Assembly (NCBI GenBank): GCA_947495775.1
Contig: CANMAQ010000018.1
Coordinates: 1-64,000, forward strand
Origin: Jejuia algarum
GTDB taxonomy: Bacteria; Bacteroidota; Bacteroidia; Flavobacteriales; Flavobacteriaceae
Direction: 5' to 3'
Length of the DNA stretch: 64,000 nucleotides
The translations under genes and the position numbers were made by a program. The notes beneath the pieces were generated by a model that saw only the letters and a list, made by a program, of their open reading frames with translations, was not told the DNA's origin and searched no databases. Below are positions 37,301 to 45,628 of this stretch, one piece after another. The stretch's first letter is position 1. Every line of letters starts with the position of its first letter.

Positions 37301-40300
37301 GCCACTAAGGCCACCTTCTAATGACGAAAATTGCATAGGAATGGCCGCGTAAATTAAATTATCATTGCCTTGAAACACTTTTACAGGAGCATCTCTTTGA
37401 AAATAACCCGTTATATAATCGTAAGCGCTACTAGAAGGATTTAACGCGCCTTCTTTAGTCATATTCATTAAAAATCTAAAATAAATAGGTTTATCTGCAA
37501 TACCTTTTAAATATTTTAATGCAAATGCACTTGAGCTCATAGACTCTGTTTCTTCTGGCAAATGGACATATAAATACTTGGCCTCACCATTATTTTTATA
37601 AAGTAGTGTACTACGTTTTGGATTTGTACCATCTGTATTACTTGCATTAGAGCTTCCCACACCTACAACCTTAAACATTTTTTGAGTGTCACGGTCTTGT
37701 ACATATTGATAATCATCACTTTCATAAGACAAATCTATACGCCCTCCAGACGGCAACTCTATAGATGTTAATGCCCATGCAGCAGCATACACATCCTGAA
37801 CAGCTTTACTTTCCTGATTAACAAAGGGGTATTCTGAAGTTGTTAGAGGGTCATCTGTTTTACAGCCACCTTCGTTAGGCTTGTAGTTTCCCCAAATATC
37901 AAAGGCCTTTAAGCTATAATTAGGATTATTATTCATGATAGTGACACCAACACCATTTGCATTTTCTATCTCAAAATTTTTCTCATAATTAAAGATGTAT
38001 GGTGTGTGCTTACCCATTTTAGAAGATCTGTATGTAAAGTATACTTTTTTAAGAGTTAACTTACCAAGTTGGTTTTCAATCTCATTAGAATCGAGATTAC
38101 CTCTTAAATTATTAAGTACACCTTTACATAAACTGTAATCATATACAAAATGGGCTGTTTTTATTGGTGCTAACTCTTCCAACGTAGGCGCCCTGTTTAA
38201 ACCAGCATTCTGTAATTTAAAGGCATCATATTCTGGTTTAGAATATAGTTTTATCGTGTTTAATTTATAAACTTCTTGCTCACCATCATTTGCCAGAGGC
38301 ACAGTGCCATTAACATCTAATACACCTCGTCCATCTTTACGTGCGGTAATATCGAATATAGCAATATGTGTTTTGGTTTCTATCTTTCTAATGTATTTTA
38401 TCTCTTTCTCTCCATAAATATAACTTCCCTTTTGGTCTGAAGAATTTGCATTTAAACCCGCATTGTAGGAAGCCTTTTTGTATCCATATGGGATACGCCA
38501 TTGAAAAGGTGCATCTTGTTTAACGTATTCAAATAATGTATAGGCTCCTAGATCGTCTGCACTAGGCCCATTTCCTGTTAGGTCCTCATAGTCTGAAGAT
38601 AGTACTGATGATAACAAGTAAGTATGTGCATAAGCAGGTGTCTTTACATTATTATAAAAATGGTCTACACCTGACCTATTATCTAAAGTATTTTCTCTAG
38701 ATCTATAATCCACAGTTCCCGAAGCACAATCATATGTATTCGAGTCTGTAGCAAACGTAACCTCTTGTTTATCTGAATTGTACGCTGTCTCTCCATAAAC
38801 ATAGGTTCCTCCATCTGGTTGCACTATTCTAATCTCTGCGGTATGATGTTCTTTTGCATACGTATTAATACGATTTAGAGCATAGCCATCTTCATAAAAA
38901 TCACGTAGTTCTGCTACACTTAATTTTTGAACAGATTGGTTACGTATATCTCTGTTACGCCTTTTAAATGTTCCTGTAAAAGGCTTATCTTGATAAGTAG
39001 CTATGTTAGAATTAGGTTGAGAACGTTTTACTCGAAATACATTACCAACATTAGCCCCAATAAAATTATTTCCAGAGGTATTATTTTTACCAACAATTTT
39101 AAGAGACATGGCTTTATCTCCCTCCAATTGTTCTGTAAAAAGGGAACGCTCTTGATCTACTTTATGCTCTCCAATATATTTAAAGTAAACTGCTTCATAA
39201 TCTAAATTTGATGGTATAACATCTTCTCTCTGATTTTTAAAAGATGTCGAAGCTTTCGTATTCCAAACACCTGTATGACTTTCTGATGGTGCTGTCACAA
39301 AATTACCTCCATAATGCCATCCCGTTCCTCCTTCAGCCTCTACACCTAAACTGAAAGATTTTGATTCATCCTGTACATACTCATCGTAAATTTGTCCTAT
39401 TTGACTGCGATGCGGTCTAAACATCCCTCCAACCCCTTGACCTTTTACACTATACAAATCGTACGTATAGTTTGTAGTTGGCAGTGCTAAAGTATTTCGA
39501 CTGATTATTCTATCGTTTTCTCTATTATAATCTAAAACATCATGAATACTAGCTTTACCTGTATGCTCATAGCCATAAGCCTTCTCTATTTTTATAGGGT
39601 CTTTTATTTTTTGAACTGAAGCTGTTGCCGATATTTCTACTTCACCGTCTCCACCCCACAAATCAATACCTGTGGAAAATGAAAATGTACTATTAAAATC
39701 TGTAAATGCAGTACGCTTTCTTGGTGTAAAAGTTGGTCTTGAAAAAGATATATTCCCAGACGTTCCTCCTGCGCTATTAGCCCCTGATTGAGTACTAATA
39801 CCTTCTGTTGAACTTACTACTACTTTATTATAAGGCATCGAAACCGATGCAGACAAACCAAAAGAACTAAGTCCTCTATTTGAATTATAGGAAAGTCCAG
39901 CATTTAAACTCCCCATTACCCCTAACTTTTCTAGTTCTCCAATCTTAGCTTTAGCATTTACTTTTGGTGAGATTGTAGCGCCTTCAATTGTAGAACTTTG
40001 TACATCCATACCTACGCTTACATAATCTCCCAAATCAAAAGACAATCCAAATGAAGGTTTAAAACTAACTCCTGTATAATTGTTATAATTAACCCCCATT
40101 CCAACAGAAAGTGAAGTTCCTGTACTCACAACTTCCTTCACAGCATCTTCTCCTTCTATTCCAAAGATCTGCCCTCCAAATTGGGCGCTAATACCAACGT
40201 TAACATTTGGTTTTACATTATTTTCATAAACCATTTCATCCCCCTGAAAATCGTCTGGAATCCCACGAACTTGACGATTAATTTGTCCGACATTTAAATT

Positions 40301-40594
40301 CCATCCTAGACCTACCCAAGAGGCCTCTTGATCCATTGTTATTCCAGAATCGTAAGCTAAATTTAGAGGGTACCCCCCAACATCCATAATAGGGATATTA
40401 TAATTAAAGTCTCCTGATGATAAATTCACCATATCGGAAGTCCCTATAGGGGTAAATGCATTAAACTCTGGCTGTGACGGCCCACTTGTTAAAGCAAATA
40501 ACCGGAATGGTTGTGCACTCATTAAAATAAGTTGAATGGCTAAATAACTTGCTAATACTTTAGAAAATTTACTTTTGCGAATACTATGAATCAT
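34334..40594 (-). CDS. 2086-aa exported Rhs-partner protein with TSP3 repeat
   Basis: First gene of the operon. An N-terminal hydrophobic signal (about 13-35) precedes the block FTPIGTSDMVNLSSGDFNYN and WVGLGWNLNVGQINRQVRG, a conserved opening I associate with the giant proteins of Bacteroidota Rhs loci. Residues about 120-330 alternate polar and hydrophobic in short strands (SLSVGMGVNYNNYTGVSF, LGDYVSVGMDVQ, GLSSFGLSASVSMPY), reminiscent of transmembrane beta-hairpins. Near 1915-1945 a thrombospondin type 3 calcium repeat (NTSQADRDNDGIGDACDDN) is followed by a terminal beta-sandwich. It has no enzyme motif I recognise. An outer-membrane or surface scaffold for toxin export is a hypothesis only. 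Confidence 0.65.
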   Translation of the reverse strand: MIHSIRKSKFSKVLASYLAIQLILMSAQPFRLFALTSGPSQPEFNAFTPIGTSDMVNLSSGDFNYNIPIMDVGGYPLNLAYDSGITMDQEASWVGLGWNLNVGQINRQVRGIPDDFQGDEMVYENNVKPNVNVGISAQFGGQIFGIEGEDAVKEVVSTGTSLSVGMGVNYNNYTGVSFKPSFGLSFDLGDYVSVGMDVQSSTIEGATISPKVNAKAKIGELEKLGVMGSLNAGLSYNSNRGLSSFGLSASVSMPYNKVVVSSTEGISTQSGANSAGGTSGNISFSRPTFTPRKRTAFTDFNSTFSFSTGIDLWGGDGEVEISATASVQKIKDPIKIEKAYGYEHTGKASIHDVLDYNRENDRIISRNTLALPTTNYTYDLYSVKGQGVGGMFRPHRSQIGQIYDEYVQDESKSFSLGVEAEGGTGWHYGGNFVTAPSESHTGVWNTKASTSFKNQREDVIPSNLDYEAVYFKYIGEHKVDQERSLFTEQLEGDKAMSLKIVGKNNTSGNNFIGANVGNVFRVKRSQPNSNIATYQDKPFTGTFKRRNRDIRNQSVQKLSVAELRDFYEDGYALNRINTYAKEHHTAEIRIVQPDGGTYVYGETAYNSDKQEVTFATDSNTYDCASGTVDYRSRENTLDNRSGVDHFYNNVKTPAYAHTYLLSSVLSSDYEDLTGNGPSADDLGAYTLFEYVKQDAPFQWRIPYGYKKASYNAGLNANSSDQKGSYIYGEKEIKYIRKIETKTHIAIFDITARKDGRGVLDVNGTVPLANDGEQEVYKLNTIKLYSKPEYDAFKLQNAGLNRAPTLEELAPIKTAHFVYDYSLCKGVLNNLRGNLDSNEIENQLGKLTLKKVYFTYRSSKMGKHTPYIFNYEKNFEIENANGVGVTIMNNNPNYSLKAFDIWGNYKPNEGGCKTDDPLTTSEYPFVNQESKAVQDVYAAAWALTSIELPSGGRIDLSYESDDYQYVQDRDTQKMFKVVGVGSSNASNTDGTNPKRSTLLYKNNGEAKYLYVHLPEETESMSSSAFALKYLKGIADKPIYFRFLMNMTKEGALNPSSSAYDYITGYFQRDAPVKVFQGNDNLIYAAIPMQFSSLEGGLSGNKDVNPITKAGLFFGRTYLNGIVYGLNQDHRTENIVTIAKQLVSDIEAVGQIFTGPNGKLRSDEFLCAQRFIPNKSWIRLSNPKTDKLGGGARIKRIEMQDNWDVMTNGAPKQSYGQIYDYKLNDNSSSGVATFEPNDSAENPFVEPFYDKGERLISPRELSYIEKPFGKAFFPTSKVTYSRVTVKNLDRKSDDITSHATGKVVSEYYTSKDFPTKVDYTDIDSDYSSNQRSVLENVIGGLFGIPIHVKNELTLSQGYVVHTNDMDGKMRTQKVFQEGVKQPISAVEYRYSTKEGQEGELSNRLPVINKQGIVEDKEIAVDYDVITDFRESYSKSQTLGANANVAALPFPLFVLIIATVFPISTTQENIGHSAITTKTVHTTALLKEKIATDLGARVSTVNEAWDAETGQVLLTKTINEYDDSYYNFNFPAYWRYNEMGQATTNIGLRGKLEYSGNYFRLQGISDASNYFALGDEIMARTPAINKGKRLWVVAYAGGGNGIKLMDRNGVIIDGSEFQNFDFKIIRSGYRNQQQGNMGAVTMMKDPLPVKDNNGNYTSGINTATFHQTATSLRIVNASAVKYKDFWNCQCENNLPYIPNASVDSDVLAEIPIEEYGFNPYVYNVKGEWRADKSYAYLTERVAISQETTAKRHTRNEGYFKDFTPFYALNGASGWVENTAVLNQIENKEGPWTFASEVTQYSPFGAEIENRDALNRYSSAQYGYNFTLPIAVASNSKYGHMGTDNFEDYSFLNTDEGHFNFKNTIVDDGPKGAEISEDQSHTGLRSLFLPTGASALKTVELKGISGNEDDIDHDRIPNATDKCVYTPNTSQADRDNDGIGDACDDNSNLKITDLVQSERLSFHCGKHMTFTVNGTPNDTATFIIEVTRTPRGWWHIFLNGVKMENGEHINGILTFTTPITLDATGRFNAQLEIGGQRKKKSTLATNFRLVDTRGNVRFTKAFDVTVFKDDNCHGKSYNKFQLFKSNLDNN

Positions 40595-41064
40595 AATTCG
40601 TATGGATAATTAAACAGTATATAATCTACTTTTAGGTACTTAAAGGCGTCTTCTATTACTGCATTTAAGCCTCTAACATGTCTCATGAGTTTAGCACCGC
40701 TTAAACATACCATGGGACACATTTCATGACACTATTTACTAAAAAAACATATGCTCTATTGAAAAAAACAATCCTTTAATATCTTACATTTTGCACAGGT
40801 GTTACAACAACTAAACATGCAAGGCCTCCCACAAAACAAAGACCGTTTTGCTAAAGCGTCATTTAAGCAAACATGCAAAAAGACTACAAGTAGTATAAAA
40901 AAGATTATATGATAAAGCCATTGTCGTTAAGCAATTGAAGACAAATATAATTTAGTTCTCAGAAAATGAACTAAGGCTTTACCTTAGAAAAACAAAGGTA
41001 AATCCCTTTATTTTTACAAAAAAAAATACGTATCCTTACGGATTCAAGATTTACACTTACAGCG
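40595..41064. other. Long upstream region of the Rhs operon
   Basis: About 470 bases between queD's stop and the first operon gene, with no ORF. One sequence fitting the Bacteroidota -7 element on the minus strand, TATATTTG, lies at 40949-40942 without a clear -33 partner. If used it would give a leader of about 340 nt. Confidence 0.3.
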
Positions 41065-41517
41065 TTACTTTTGGTCGTAAGCAAACCACTCTGCAAAACT
41101 AGTTGCTGTTTCTTGTAATTTAAGCGAATGTAGTTTGATGTTTTCTGGTAAACGCGTCTTTATTTTTTGAGCAAAGTCAATCACCATCATTTCACTTGTA
41201 GGCTGGTAATCTACCAACAACACATTATGACCTCTATCACTAAGTTCCTTAGCTAGCTCTACGTGCGGGGTATTTTTATTGAAAACTGTAGCATGATCAA
41301 ATACATCTACAATCTCTTCTTTTACAATCTTTTTAAGATCTCCAAAATCGATGACCATCCCGTACTTTACATTAGAGCTATCGTTAATTGGCTTACCTAT
41401 TACTGTAACATCTAAACGGTAACTATGGCCATGTACATTTTTGCACTTCCCATCATAACCATATAGGGCATGACCAGTTTCAAAAGAAAATTGCTTTGTA
41501 ATACGTATATTGCTCAT
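41065..41517 (-). CDS. queD: 6-carboxy-tetrahydropterin synthase (QueD/PTPS family)
   Basis: A 150-aa enzyme of the 6-pyruvoyl-tetrahydropterin synthase family. The zinc ligands H16, H29 and H31 (FSFETGHAL, VHGHSY), catalytic C25 and the DFGDLK and FDHATVFN segments are all present. The Cys-x3-His-Gly-His spacing is that of bacterial QueD, which turns 7,8-dihydroneopterin triphosphate into 6-carboxytetrahydropterin in queuosine/7-deazaguanine synthesis. Other queuosine genes are not in the window. I see no preQ1-type riboswitch in front of it. Confidence 0.88.
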   Translation of the reverse strand: MSNIRITKQFSFETGHALYGYDGKCKNVHGHSYRLDVTVIGKPINDSSNVKYGMVIDFGDLKKIVKEEIVDVFDHATVFNKNTPHVELAKELSDRGHNVLLVDYQPTSEMMVIDFAQKIKTRLPENIKLHSLKLQETATSFAEWFAYDQK

Positions 41518-41545
41518 CTTAACGTTGTATTGGATGGCAAATATA

Positions 41546-41644
41546 CTATCTTCTGCGGTTCCTATTAATAAAATAAATAATAATTAATACAATTCCTAAT
41601 ATTAAAAAAAGGCCATTACCTCCTAAAAAGCTTAAAATTTCCAT
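41546..41644 (-). CDS. 32-aa single-TM peptide with basic tail
   Basis: A reading frame too short for usual gene calling: MEILSFLGGNGLF opens it, a stretch of about 15 Ile/Leu/Val/Tyr residues makes one membrane helix, and it ends NRNRRR-stop. The hydrophobic core with a positively charged end is the normal plan of small inner-membrane proteins. It lies between queD and the MATE gene on the same strand, 28 nt before queD. No Shine-Dalgarno is obvious, which is normal in Bacteroidota. Could be chance in AT-rich DNA. Confidence 0.45.
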   Translation of the reverse strand: MEILSFLGGNGLFLILGIVLIIIYFINRNRRR

Positions 41645-41730
41645 GACGTTACGGTTTAAGATGTAATAATAAAGTTTAAATGTAATATTTACAACTTAAC
41701 AGCATAAAATACCACATTACAACGCTATAG

Positions 41731-43056
41731 TTACGTAAATTTCTGATAAAAATACAAATATAACGGCACTGTTCTGGCCAGCATCCAAAATGCAATAGCT
41801 ATAAACACCCCTTTTAATTTTAGATCCAAACCATCTAATAGATAGACTAAGGGCAAAAACACGGCAAACGTAGCGCCTAACAGCACATTTCTTAACAACT
41901 TCATTTTAGCCAACCCTTTAAATATTCCATCAAAAATAAAGGCTACGGCGCACAAGGGTTGCATGAGTAATACAATCCAAAACACCTCATAAAATCGTGA
42001 TAAGACCTCAACATTTTTTGTAAAAAAAGCGCCGACAAATACATACATGCTCCCTCCTAGCAACGCTAAAAGACAGCCCACAACGACACCTATTTTTAAC
42101 AGTTTAATATTAAGTTCTCGTAACTCTTTATAGGCTTTAGCTCCAAAAAGCTTACCAGACAATATCTGTCCCGCTGCAGCATACCCATCGATAATAAATG
42201 CCCCTAAAAACCATAAATTAATGGCTATAGTATAAGCGGCTATGTAATTTTCACCATAGCCAGTGGCCATTCTTGTTGCGAAATACAATGTAACATTTAA
42301 AGCTAAGGTTCTCACAAATAAATGCAATACCAGTGTTAAAAGTCGAGACAATTCAGGGTGCAATGGCAATCTAGGCACTAGAGAGATCGCCATCTTACGC
42401 ACGAGGTAGTACAAGGTTAGCAAGGCCATGGCTATCTGCGCAATGACACTTGCATACGCCGCACCCTCAATATGCATTGGCGCTATAATTCCAGAAATAC
42501 CATAAACTAAAATAAGATCTAAAACCACGTTAAGTACCGCTCCAAAAACAGCGATACGCATGGGCAAATTTGTATTTTGAAACCCATTAAACGTTCCAAA
42601 AGCAGCCATGGTTAAAAGTGTAAACGGAAAACCAAATACCCTAATTTTATAATACGCTTCGCAATACTCTAAAATAAGCCCAGTGGCATTATAGCATTTA
42701 AAAATGTACGCTGTAAAAGGGTAGGTCAGCGCTATAAGCAAAACACCACTTACAACCACCAAAAATACAGCCTGAGCGGGCAAACGTTTTATAGCATGTA
42801 ATTGATTTGCTCCAAAATATTGAGCTATAATGGCGGAAAGTGCACTTCGTGTTTGCCCTAAAACCCACACTAACATAGATAGAAACGTGCCTACGATACC
42901 AACGGCCGCTAAAGCCTCTGTTGCATGCACTGGTATATGACCAATAATAGCCGTATCTGTAAGGGATAACAAAGGTTCTGAGATCCCCGAAATTAATGCA
43001 GGGATAGCAAGCCTATTGATGGTTTTTAGACGGAAATGTTGCATTAATTGCTCCAA
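41731..43056 (-). CDS. MATE-family efflux transporter
   Basis: A 441-aa inner-membrane protein with about twelve hydrophobic helices. The N-terminal segment LAIPALISGISEPLLSLTDT then IIGHIP is the MATE family signature (two related six-helix halves); GQTRSALSAIIAQYFGANQL fits helix 2-3 of the DinF-like branch. MATE proteins expel cationic drugs, dyes or metabolites in exchange for Na+ or H+; the substrate cannot be predicted. It is divergent from the xylanase gene. Confidence 0.88.
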   Translation of the reverse strand: MEQLMQHFRLKTINRLAIPALISGISEPLLSLTDTAIIGHIPVHATEALAAVGIVGTFLSMLVWVLGQTRSALSAIIAQYFGANQLHAIKRLPAQAVFLVVVSGVLLIALTYPFTAYIFKCYNATGLILEYCEAYYKIRVFGFPFTLLTMAAFGTFNGFQNTNLPMRIAVFGAVLNVVLDLILVYGISGIIAPMHIEGAAYASVIAQIAMALLTLYYLVRKMAISLVPRLPLHPELSRLLTLVLHLFVRTLALNVTLYFATRMATGYGENYIAAYTIAINLWFLGAFIIDGYAAAGQILSGKLFGAKAYKELRELNIKLLKIGVVVGCLLALLGGSMYVFVGAFFTKNVEVLSRFYEVFWIVLLMQPLCAVAFIFDGIFKGLAKMKLLRNVLLGATFAVFLPLVYLLDGLDLKLKGVFIAIAFWMLARTVPLYLYFYQKFT

Positions 43057-43207
43057 AATTGCTATAATTTAACCCTGTTTTAAGAGAGGCTACATTTATT
43101 TTTTTGTAAATTTAACAAGTTTTTTTTGGTGAATTACCATCGATTTTACAAGTATCAAAATTAAAGGAGGTAACGCACTAAATATCATTCACTCTTAAAA
43201 AAAAATT

Positions 43208-44611
43208 ATGAAAAAAAAGCTCCAATACGTATTAGGCTTATGCCTTATTACAATTATGTTTAGTTGTTCTAACAGTGATGATGGTGGAACGGAACAAAGA
43301 CTAGAACCCATTACAGCCGCTTTTGAGGCTACAATATCTACCACAGACCCCAATGTCCTTATATTAAATAACACCACAACTTATGAATTTGATTTCACCA
43401 GTAGTTGGGATTATGGCTTGGGTGATCCTGCTGTCACAGATGGCCCTGGAAACGAAATGGTGCGTTATGCGACACCAGGCCGATACACGATAACGCTAAC
43501 AGTTACAGGAGAAGGCGTAACCGATACAGCAACACAAGAAATTCTCGTAGATATAAATGGTATTTGTCCAGATGGTGTGTGTAGCCCCGTAGAACCTGAA
43601 GTGCCTTTAGAACCTCAAGTAGGTCTAAAAGATTTTGCCGATTTCTCGGTAGGTATGGCTATAACCTTAGAGCGTTTAAACATACCGCAGCATGCTGAAG
43701 TTTATAGAAAAGACTTTAATAATTTGACGGCTGAATTCGAAATGAAAATGGACATCATGCACCCTACGCCAACCACATTTAATTTTGATGCTGGCGATGC
43801 TATTGTCGCTTTTGCCGAGGCCAACGGTATGGAAGTACACGGCCATACTTTAATATGGCATAATGAGTTTGCTTTGCCAAACTGGGTAAAGAACTTTTCG
43901 GGTACTGATGCCCAATTTGAGGCTATGGTAGAGAACTATATTACAACAACGCTACAACACTTTAAGGGTAAAGTACGGTCTTGGGATTTGGTAAACGAAG
44001 CCATTAGCGATTCCAGAGGTAACCCTTTAAGAAATACAGAAGGCAATGGTTTAGGCTCTATTTTTAGACAAAAAATGGGTCCAGATTATGTTAAAAAATG
44101 TTTCCAATTTGCTAGAAATGCCGATCCAGACGTCAAGTTGTTTTATAATGATTACAATATGGCTTCTAGCGTGAGTAAACGCGACGCCATGTTTAGATTG
44201 GTAGATGATCTTGGTGATCTTATTGATGGTGTTGGTGCGCAAATGCACATCTCGTTTAATTCCCCTTCTCAATCTAGAATTCAACAGCTTGTTGATGGCG
44301 TTGTATCTAGAAATCTGTTATTACATTTCGCAGAGTTAGATGTAAGAGTAAATACAGAAGGTAATGCGTCTCTTGCCGCTTTATCTACACCTAGAGCAGA
44401 AGCTCAAAAAGCGAAATATAAAGAAGTCGTAGAAATTTATAATGCGATACCTCAAGCTAATAAGTTTGCACTAACGGTTTGGGGGCTTAGAGACAATGAA
44501 ACTTGGCTCACCGATTTTTGGAAAGTTCCTGAATTCCCATTAATGTTTAATGATAATTATACCCAGAAACCAGCATACGATGGCTTTATGGAAGCCCTAA
44601 CAGTAGACTAA
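43208..44611 (+). CDS. Endo-1,4-beta-xylanase, GH10, lipoprotein
   Basis: A 467-aa lipoprotein (lipobox TIMFSC, Cys 20). Residues about 34-115 form a PKD-like domain (GLGDPAVTDGPG, YATPGRYTITLTVTG). The catalytic GH10 barrel spans about 140-465: HGHTLIWHNE, acid/base E264 in WDLVNEAI, the FYNDYN segment and nucleophile E376 in HFAELDVR; TVWGLRDNETWL is the aromatic subsite loop. It should cleave internal xylan bonds at the cell surface. No SusC/SusD pair is adjacent. A good AAAGGAGGT Shine-Dalgarno-like sequence lies at 43165-43173, too far (about 32 nt) from the ATG to serve it directly. Confidence 0.92.
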   Translation: MKKKLQYVLGLCLITIMFSCSNSDDGGTEQRLEPITAAFEATISTTDPNVLILNNTTTYEFDFTSSWDYGLGDPAVTDGPGNEMVRYATPGRYTITLTVTGEGVTDTATQEILVDINGICPDGVCSPVEPEVPLEPQVGLKDFADFSVGMAITLERLNIPQHAEVYRKDFNNLTAEFEMKMDIMHPTPTTFNFDAGDAIVAFAEANGMEVHGHTLIWHNEFALPNWVKNFSGTDAQFEAMVENYITTTLQHFKGKVRSWDLVNEAISDSRGNPLRNTEGNGLGSIFRQKMGPDYVKKCFQFARNADPDVKLFYNDYNMASSVSKRDAMFRLVDDLGDLIDGVGAQMHISFNSPSQSRIQQLVDGVVSRNLLLHFAELDVRVNTEGNASLAALSTPRAEAQKAKYKEVVEIYNAIPQANKFALTVWGLRDNETWLTDFWKVPEFPLMFNDNYTQKPAYDGFMEALTVD

Positions 44612-44633
44612 CACATAATTCTTTCTAAATTAA

Positions 44634-44670
44634 AACAGAGGCCTTTTACAAAAAGTGCCTCTGTTCTTTT
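44634..44670. terminator. Bidirectional terminator between convergent genes
   Basis: AACAGAGGC at 44634-44642 and GCCTCTGTT at 44657-44665 are perfect complements, followed by CTTTTT on plus and preceded by A-rich sequence for the minus direction. It separates the xylanase from the LRR lipoprotein gene. Confidence 0.75.
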
Positions 44671-44710
44671 TAATATGTTTCTGTCTTTAAATCTAGGTGA
44701 AACAACGATA

Positions 44711-45628
44711 TTATAATGAGAGTATAAAAAAATGCTGAAATGTTTTGCGCCAGTACCGCTTTGCTTTTTCTGAAAGTTGATTATTATCTAACAGAAGTCC
44801 TGCCACTTTAGAATCCTTGTGCAAGTAACTTTCTGGTATACGCGCGATAGGACAATCATTAATATGTAATAATAACAAGCAATTCATTTTAGAAAATGCT
44901 TCTGGCAATTCTGTAAATGCGTTATGTCCAGCATGGATCACCCATACTTTTTTTAAAGCTGTAATACCTTCTGGTATATGAGACAGCGAATTGTGTTCTA
45001 TATATAAATTCTTTAAAGTTTTAAGCTGAAACAAAGGCTCTGGCAAAACCTCCAATGCATTAGCGGTTAACCATAGTGATTTCAACCTTGGAATGGCTTG
45101 CAATCTAAAAAAACCCGTAGTTAATTGATTATGCGAAAGATTAAGATCGGTTAAATGCTTTAGTTTACCAATACCTTCTGGCACAACCGTTAACTGATTA
45201 TGCTGTAAATTTAAAAACACTAAAGGCAAACCTTCGAGCGTATAAAAAGCCGTTTGAAAATCTAAATGTGGCGTATGATTTAAAGCCAACTGCTTTAAAT
45301 TAGAAAATCGACGTATACTCTCAGGCAACTGTTTAAGGTTTGTACTGTCTAAGATAAGCACACGCAACAGCTCTGGACGCGCTACCAATTTTAGTACAGT
45401 ATCAATTTCAGATGCAGACCTTGCTGTTAAATTTAAAGAACGTAAATTCTCAAATTTAGGAACTAATTTTAGCATACTATCGGTAGCTTCCTGTCTTAAA
45501 TCTAAGCGCTGTGCTCTTTTAACGGTTGCACTAGAAAGTCTAGCTGTTTCTTTATAAAACGTAGTATACGTCTCGCAACCCGTCAAGACCAAAATAAGCA
45601 CACAACAATACCCTAATTTTCTAATCAT
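44711..45628 (-). CDS. Leucine-rich-repeat lipoprotein
   Basis: The frame is open further upstream, but the tandem Met at 45631/45628 gives a proper lipoprotein signal (LILVLTGC) and overlaps the previous stop as ATGATGATTAG, a translational-coupling arrangement. The rest is about ten LRRs of 23 residues with consensus L-x-x-L-x-L-x-x-N-x-L (LPLVFLNLQHNQLTVVPEG, LKHLTDLNLSHNQLTTGF). A lipid-anchored solenoid for binding protein or glycan partners. Because it follows the exported toxin-like protein so closely, an immunity or receptor role is conceivable but not shown. Confidence 0.75.
   Translation of the reverse strand: MIRKLGYCCVLILVLTGCETYTTFYKETARLSSATVKRAQRLDLRQEATDSMLKLVPKFENLRSLNLTARSASEIDTVLKLVARPELLRVLILDSTNLKQLPESIRRFSNLKQLALNHTPHLDFQTAFYTLEGLPLVFLNLQHNQLTVVPEGIGKLKHLTDLNLSHNQLTTGFFRLQAIPRLKSLWLTANALEVLPEPLFQLKTLKNLYIEHNSLSHIPEGITALKKVWVIHAGHNAFTELPEAFSKMNCLLLLHINDCPIARIPESYLHKDSKVAGLLLDNNQLSEKAKRYWRKTFQHFFILSL

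Noticed and set aside
41518..41730. preQ1 or similar riboswitch in front of queD
   Set aside because: No aptamer-like stem-loop with the required conserved bases visible; only the small ORF is present.
43195..43377. A 60-codon minus-strand ORF at the start of the xylanase gene
   Set aside because: Antisense shadow of the lipoprotein signal region; no support.
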